Shown: one piece after another, positions 7,449 through 10,025 of the stretch
How positions within the stretch are numbered: position 1 is the first letter of the stretch
How the letters are laid out: the number at the start of each line of letters is the position of its first letter
Source of the DNA: CAIRDP01 sp037141915
GTDB lineage: Bacteria > Bacteroidota > Bacteroidia > Bacteroidales > FEN-979
Direction of reading: 5' to 3'
NCBI GenBank assembly: GCA_037141915.1
Contig: JBAXBP010000128.1
Location: forward strand, 1 to 10,025
Length of the DNA: 10,025 nucleotides
Position numbers and translations under genes: made by a program
Notes under the pieces: model-generated
The model's database searches: none
The model's input: the letters and a program-made list of their open reading frames with translations, nothing else
What the model was told of the DNA's origin: nothing

Positions 7449-7488
7449 GGATGAGATGCAGGATACAAGATGAAGGATAATGGGATAA
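7449..7488. repeat. Degenerate GGATGCA heptamer array between thiF and thiS
   Basis: Units GGATGAG, a 5-bp partial ATGCA, GGATACA (7461-7467), AGATGAA, GGATAAT (7475-7481) and GGGATAA follow a near 7-bp period and belong to the same family as the array at 4179-4279. All are in one orientation, with no inversion. The array contains an ATG (7470) in frame with thiS, which gives a misleading longer open frame. Confidence 0.6.
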
Positions 7489-7502
7489 GAAAAGATTTGA
7501 AG

Positions 7503-7706
7503 ATGAAGATAATATTAAATAATACTCCTGAGGAGTTTGATCAGGAGATCATAACGGTTGATGAACTCCTGAAATTAAAAAAGTTCACTTTCAAAATGCT
7601 TGTGATAAGGATCAACGGGAACCTGGTAAAGAAGGACGAATACAACACTGCCCTGGTCAGGGACAAGGACGATGTGATGGTCCTTCACCTGGTGAGCGGC
7701 GGATAA
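7503..7706 (+). CDS. thiS: ThiS/MoaD-like sulfur carrier protein
   Basis: Small beta-grasp protein of 67 residues that would carry sulfur as a C-terminal thiocarboxylate after activation by the neighbouring ThiF. Seen: MLVIRINGNLVKKDEY (32-47), matching the ThiS pattern of a strand, NG turn and conserved lysine/acidic segment; DDVMVLHLVSGG at the end; and the required C-terminal Gly-Gly. The start chosen is the ATG at 7503, because it gives the usual ThiS length (about 66) and begins directly at the first beta strand (MKIILNN). The in-frame ATG at 7470 adds 11 residues encoded partly by GGATGCA-type repeat DNA. ThiS (thiamine) and MoaD (molybdopterin) are hard to separate by sequence at this size; the pattern here is closer to ThiS. 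The stop lies just before the TGAACCG hairpin array. Confidence 0.85.
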   Translation: MKIILNNTPEEFDQEIITVDELLKLKKFTFKMLVIRINGNLVKKDEYNTALVRDKDDVMVLHLVSGG

Positions 7707-7709
7707 AAC

Positions 7710-7765
7710 CGTGAACCGTAAACCGGTTCACGATTCACGGTTCACGGTTCACGGTTCACGATTCA
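7710..7765. repeat. TGAACCG heptamer array with perfect 9-bp hairpin between convergent thiS and folC
   Basis: Two + strand units (TGAACCG 7712-7718, TAAACCG 7719-7725) meet six units of the opposite orientation at strict 7-bp period: CGGTTCA (7724), CGATTCA (7731), CGGTTCA (7738, 7745, 7752) and CGATTCA (7759-7765). At the flip point CGTGAACCG (7710-7718) and CGGTTCACG (7724-7732) form a perfect 9-bp stem with a 5-nt loop. The last unit contains the folC stop codon (7763-7765). Its place between convergent genes fits a role in ending transcription from both sides, although there is no U-tract, so an intrinsic terminator is not demonstrated. Confidence 0.85.
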
Positions 7766-9058
7766 GATGACTTCAGCAACCACGAAAGTGCTTCCCCCGA
7801 TCATAATAAGATCATCTGGTGCTGCCGCCTGGCGGGCAGCCTGGTAAGCCTGGGCCACGGTTTTAAAACTTTTTCCTTTCAGCTTAAACTCTGCAGCTGC
7901 CAGTTTCAGCGAATCTGCATCCATTCCCCTGGGAATATCAGCTTTGCAGAAATAGTAAGATGCTTTGGCAGGAAGGTGCTTCAGCATCAGTGAGGGGTCT
8001 TTGTCGCTTACCGTTCCGAAGACAAAATGGAGCTTTTTATGAGGAATGTTGTCTATCTGGGCTATCACCTCCTTGATACCTGCTTCATTATGCCCGGTAT
8101 CGCAGATGGTAAGAGGCTTCAGGTTTAAAACATGCCAGCGTCCTTTTAAACCGGTCCTTACTGCAGAGTACCTGATTCCTTTTTTAACATCTTCGGCACT
8201 GATCGCAAAATCCTGTTTGTTCAATTCCTCAATAATGCCCAACAGTGTAACCAGGTTCTTCATCTGGTAATCTCCGCCGAGCGGGCAGGGGATCTTTTTG
8301 ATGAATATGGCATCATCCTTGAAAGCATCCACATTCAGGTGGATGGCTTTACGGCCCCAGTTACGGATCTTGGAAACAGAATAATGGTCGGTGGCGAAAC
8401 TGATCTCCGATTTCATAAGCTTTGCCTGTTTTTTGAAAACAGAATCAACGCCATCCTGTCTTTCTCCTATCAGGACAGGAACTCCGGGTTTAATGATACC
8501 GGCTTTTTCCTGTGCGATCTTTGTAACGTTGTCGCCGAGAAACTGCATGTGATCAAGGCTTATGTTTGTTATTACCGAAAGAAGAGGGGTAATGATATTG
8601 GTGGAATCAAGCCTTCCTCCCATACCCACTTCCACAATAGCCACATTTACATGCTGCTCCTTGAAGTACTGAAACGCCATGGCAACCGAAAGTTCAAAAA
8701 ATGAAGGGCTGATTTTTTCAAATTCCTCCATGTGTTTTGAAATAAAAGACGGAACATAGGCCTTTGAGATCTTCTTCCCGTTAACCCTGATCCTCTCACG
8801 GAAATCTTTAAGGTGGGGTGAGGTATACAATCCGGCGCGTATACCATTTTGCTGCAAAACCGATGCGAGCATGTGAGCAACCGAACCCTTGCCATTTGTG
8901 CCTGCAATATGGATGCACCTGAAATTTGTCTGAGGATTTCCAAGTACTGAACATAGTGCAAGGGTATTATCAAGGTTTGCCCGGTACGCGGCAGCTCCCA
9001 CCCGGTGAAACATAGGGAGCCGTGCGTTCATATAATCAACCGCTTCTTTATAACTCAT
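7763..9058 (-). CDS. folC: Bifunctional dihydrofolate synthase / folylpolyglutamate synthase
   Basis: Mur-ligase-type enzyme that adds glutamate to dihydropteroate and to reduced folates in the cytoplasm, using ATP. From the ATG at 9058 it has 431 residues, the normal length. Seen: the LPMFHRVG N-terminus typical of Bacteroidetes FolC; the P-loop GTNGKGS (53-59); TSPHLKDFRERI (79-90); EVGMGGRLDSTN (143-154); ISLDHMQFLG (166-175); the KAGIIKPGVP segment carrying the usual carbamylated-lysine region; and the C-terminal domain start DTGHNEAG (320-327, usually DXAHNP). The frame can be extended 10 codons to a TTG at 9088, but those residues do not resemble the family, so the ATG is preferred. The stop codon lies in the last TGAACCG repeat unit. 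A candidate promoter at 9120-9150 overlaps the end of anmK, so folC can be transcribed separately. Confidence 0.96.
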   Translation of the reverse strand: MSYKEAVDYMNARLPMFHRVGAAAYRANLDNTLALCSVLGNPQTNFRCIHIAGTNGKGSVAHMLASVLQQNGIRAGLYTSPHLKDFRERIRVNGKKISKAYVPSFISKHMEEFEKISPSFFELSVAMAFQYFKEQHVNVAIVEVGMGGRLDSTNIITPLLSVITNISLDHMQFLGDNVTKIAQEKAGIIKPGVPVLIGERQDGVDSVFKKQAKLMKSEISFATDHYSVSKIRNWGRKAIHLNVDAFKDDAIFIKKIPCPLGGDYQMKNLVTLLGIIEELNKQDFAISAEDVKKGIRYSAVRTGLKGRWHVLNLKPLTICDTGHNEAGIKEVIAQIDNIPHKKLHFVFGTVSDKDPSLMLKHLPAKASYYFCKADIPRGMDADSLKLAAAEFKLKGKSFKTVAQAYQAARQAAAPDDLIMIGGSTFVVAEVI

Positions 9059-9089
9059 GTTGTTTGTTTTTTTAGTATGAAAAATCAAC

Positions 9090-9103
9090 TCATTATATAA
9101 TGA
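9090..9103. promoter_or_regulatory. Perfect 14-bp palindrome near the folC transcription start
   Basis: TCATTATATAATGA is fully self-complementary. It is flanked by near-identical ATCAACT and ATTCAACT sequences. It lies between the candidate folC -7 box (9120-9127) and the start codon, a position suited to an operator or a leader element. A chance AT-rich palindrome cannot be excluded. Confidence 0.35.
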
Positions 9104-9119
9104 TTCAACTCAATGGTAA

Positions 9120-9150
9120 CAAAGATAAAACAATTAAATGCAAAAGTCAA
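9120..9150 (-). promoter_or_regulatory. Candidate Bacteroidetes-type promoter for folC
   Basis: On the minus strand TATCTTTG (complement of 9120-9127) matches the TAnnTTTG -7 box, and TTG (complement of 9148-9150) lies exactly 20 nt upstream, overlapping the anmK stop codon. This is the same box pair and spacing as at 4499-4529. Confidence 0.5.
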
Positions 9151-10025
9151 TAAATAGCCCCGTAAGAACCATCCTGCCCCGCTCCGGTAACGGTTTTGAG
9201 GCAGTTTATTTCATTTCTCCAACGCAGAATTCCTATAAATGCAAAGATAATAGATTCTTTGAAATTAACAGTAAGATTGTTAGGTTTTACAAGTCGGGGT
9301 TTAATATGTTCCCCTATCAGTGAGATAAGGTAGTTATTATGAGCCCCTCCTCCGGTTGCAAGAAGCTTTTTAGAAAGATCACTCCCGGTGGTAATAGCAA
9401 TCTGGTGAGCAATATGGGTGTAATAAGTGCAAAGAATATCTTTATTATTCAGCCCGGATCTTTCGAGAAGGGGAAAAATATTTTCTTCCACCCACTCAAT
9501 TCCGAGGGATTTGGGACCTGCCTGGTTATAATAGGGAAGACGGTCGAGCTGCCCTAACAAACAGGTATCGACCAGGCCTTTTTCAGCCAGCATGCCGTCC
9601 CTGTCGTAAGGCAGTCCTTCTTTCCTGGCAATTTTATTTATGACAACATTCACGGGGCAAACGTCAAATGCTACACGTTCACCGTCACGGTCAAAAGAAA
9701 TATTGGCAAACCCGCCAAGGTTCAGGCAATAATCAAATTCAGGGAAAAGCAGTTTGTCTCCTGCCGGTACCAGAGGGGCTCCCTGTCCTCCTGCTGCTAC
9801 ATCACCTGAGCGGAAGTCGCAGATCACCGGGAGCCCTGTCTCTGATTTGATGGCTGCACCGTTTCCTATTTGCGATGTAAATCCCCTTGCCGGCTGATGA
9901 AACACGGTATGGCCATGTGAAGCAATGAAATCAGCCGTAATATCATGCTTTTCAATGAATTCTCTTGTAAGGTTTCCAAGCAGGTGACCATAGGCATGAT
10001 CGGCAGAAGCATATTCGTAAGCCGT
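9147..10025 (-). CDS. anmK: Anhydro-N-acetylmuramic acid kinase, C-terminal part (5' end outside window)
   Basis: Cleaves the 1,6-anhydro ring of anhydroMurNAc and phosphorylates it to MurNAc-6-phosphate in peptidoglycan recycling. The frame is open to the right edge, giving 292 residues of a protein of about 350-390; the N-terminal MSGTSLDG-type motif lies outside the window. Seen: DFIASHGHTVFHQP near the edge, QIGNGAAI, VICDFRSGDVAAGGQGAPLVP, LNLGGFANIS, AFDVCPVNVVIN (usually AFDTGPGN, with the conserved Asp kept), LLATGGGAHNNYL, and the C-terminal KESIIFAFIGIL. The GTG at 9905 is internal and not a start, since family-conserved sequence continues upstream of it. folC follows on the same strand after an 88 bp gap with its own candidate promoter. 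Confidence 0.95.
   Translation of the reverse strand, partial: TAYEYASADHAYGHLLGNLTREFIEKHDITADFIASHGHTVFHQPARGFTSQIGNGAAIKSETGLPVICDFRSGDVAAGGQGAPLVPAGDKLLFPEFDYCLNLGGFANISFDRDGERVAFDVCPVNVVINKIARKEGLPYDRDGMLAEKGLVDTCLLGQLDRLPYYNQAGPKSLGIEWVEENIFPLLERSGLNNKDILCTYYTHIAHQIAITTGSDLSKKLLATGGGAHNNYLISLIGEHIKPRLVKPNNLTVNFKESIIFAFIGILRWRNEINCLKTVTGAGQDGSYGAIY

Noticed and set aside
7710..7732. Hairpin as a proven intrinsic terminator
   Set aside because: The 9-bp stem is perfect but no T-tract follows on either strand; it is also explained by the array flipping orientation.
343..7765. Heptamer arrays as a CRISPR array
   Set aside because: Units are 7 bp and directly abutting, with no unique spacers and no cas genes.
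8339..8704. 121-codon + strand open frame
   Set aside because: Antisense to conserved FolC motifs, including the GMGGRLDSTN segment.

Overview
The window looks like a chromosomal segment of an anaerobic Bacteroidetes bacterium, probably of the Bacteroidales/Marinilabiliales type. Four things point that way: a LruC-domain surface lipoprotein, TAnnTTTG-type promoter boxes in place of sigma70 elements, few recognisable Shine-Dalgarno sequences, and closest-looking relatives of FolC and AnmK. No RNA gene, CRISPR array, insertion sequence or phage gene is visible.

Layout from left to right: the 3' end of methylglyoxal synthase (mgsA, +, cut by the window edge) converges on a secreted GH29 alpha-L-fucosidase (-). 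The fucosidase lies directly downstream of a tungsten/molybdenum aldehyde:ferredoxin oxidoreductase (AOR, -). A 378-400 bp divergent regulatory region follows, with a candidate promoter in each direction. Rightward from it run a 761-aa LruC lipoprotein, a short ThiF-family adenylyltransferase and a 67-aa ThiS/MoaD-like sulfur carrier (+), tightly spaced. These converge on folC (-), which has its own candidate promoter behind anmK (-, cut by the right edge).

One functional reading (inference) is an aldehyde theme. Fucosidase releases L-fucose, whose anaerobic breakdown gives L-lactaldehyde. MgsA makes methylglyoxal. AOR oxidises aldehydes to acids using a metal-pterin cofactor. The ThiF/ThiS pair across the divergent region could deliver sulfur for that cofactor's dithiolene, although a role in thiamine synthesis is the default reading of the pair.

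The least ordinary feature is structural. Four of the five short gaps between genes, plus the AOR leader, contain arrays of degenerate 7-bp units. They belong to at least four sequence families: ATGTACA, AAAGTGA/TTTCGCC, GGATGCA and TGAACCG. Three of the arrays flip orientation partway and so form hairpins. The arrays touch or supply start and stop codons of neighbouring genes (AOR, thiS, folC), which affects start calling. Recurrent heptamer arrays with differing units but the same period suggest one unnamed expansion process.
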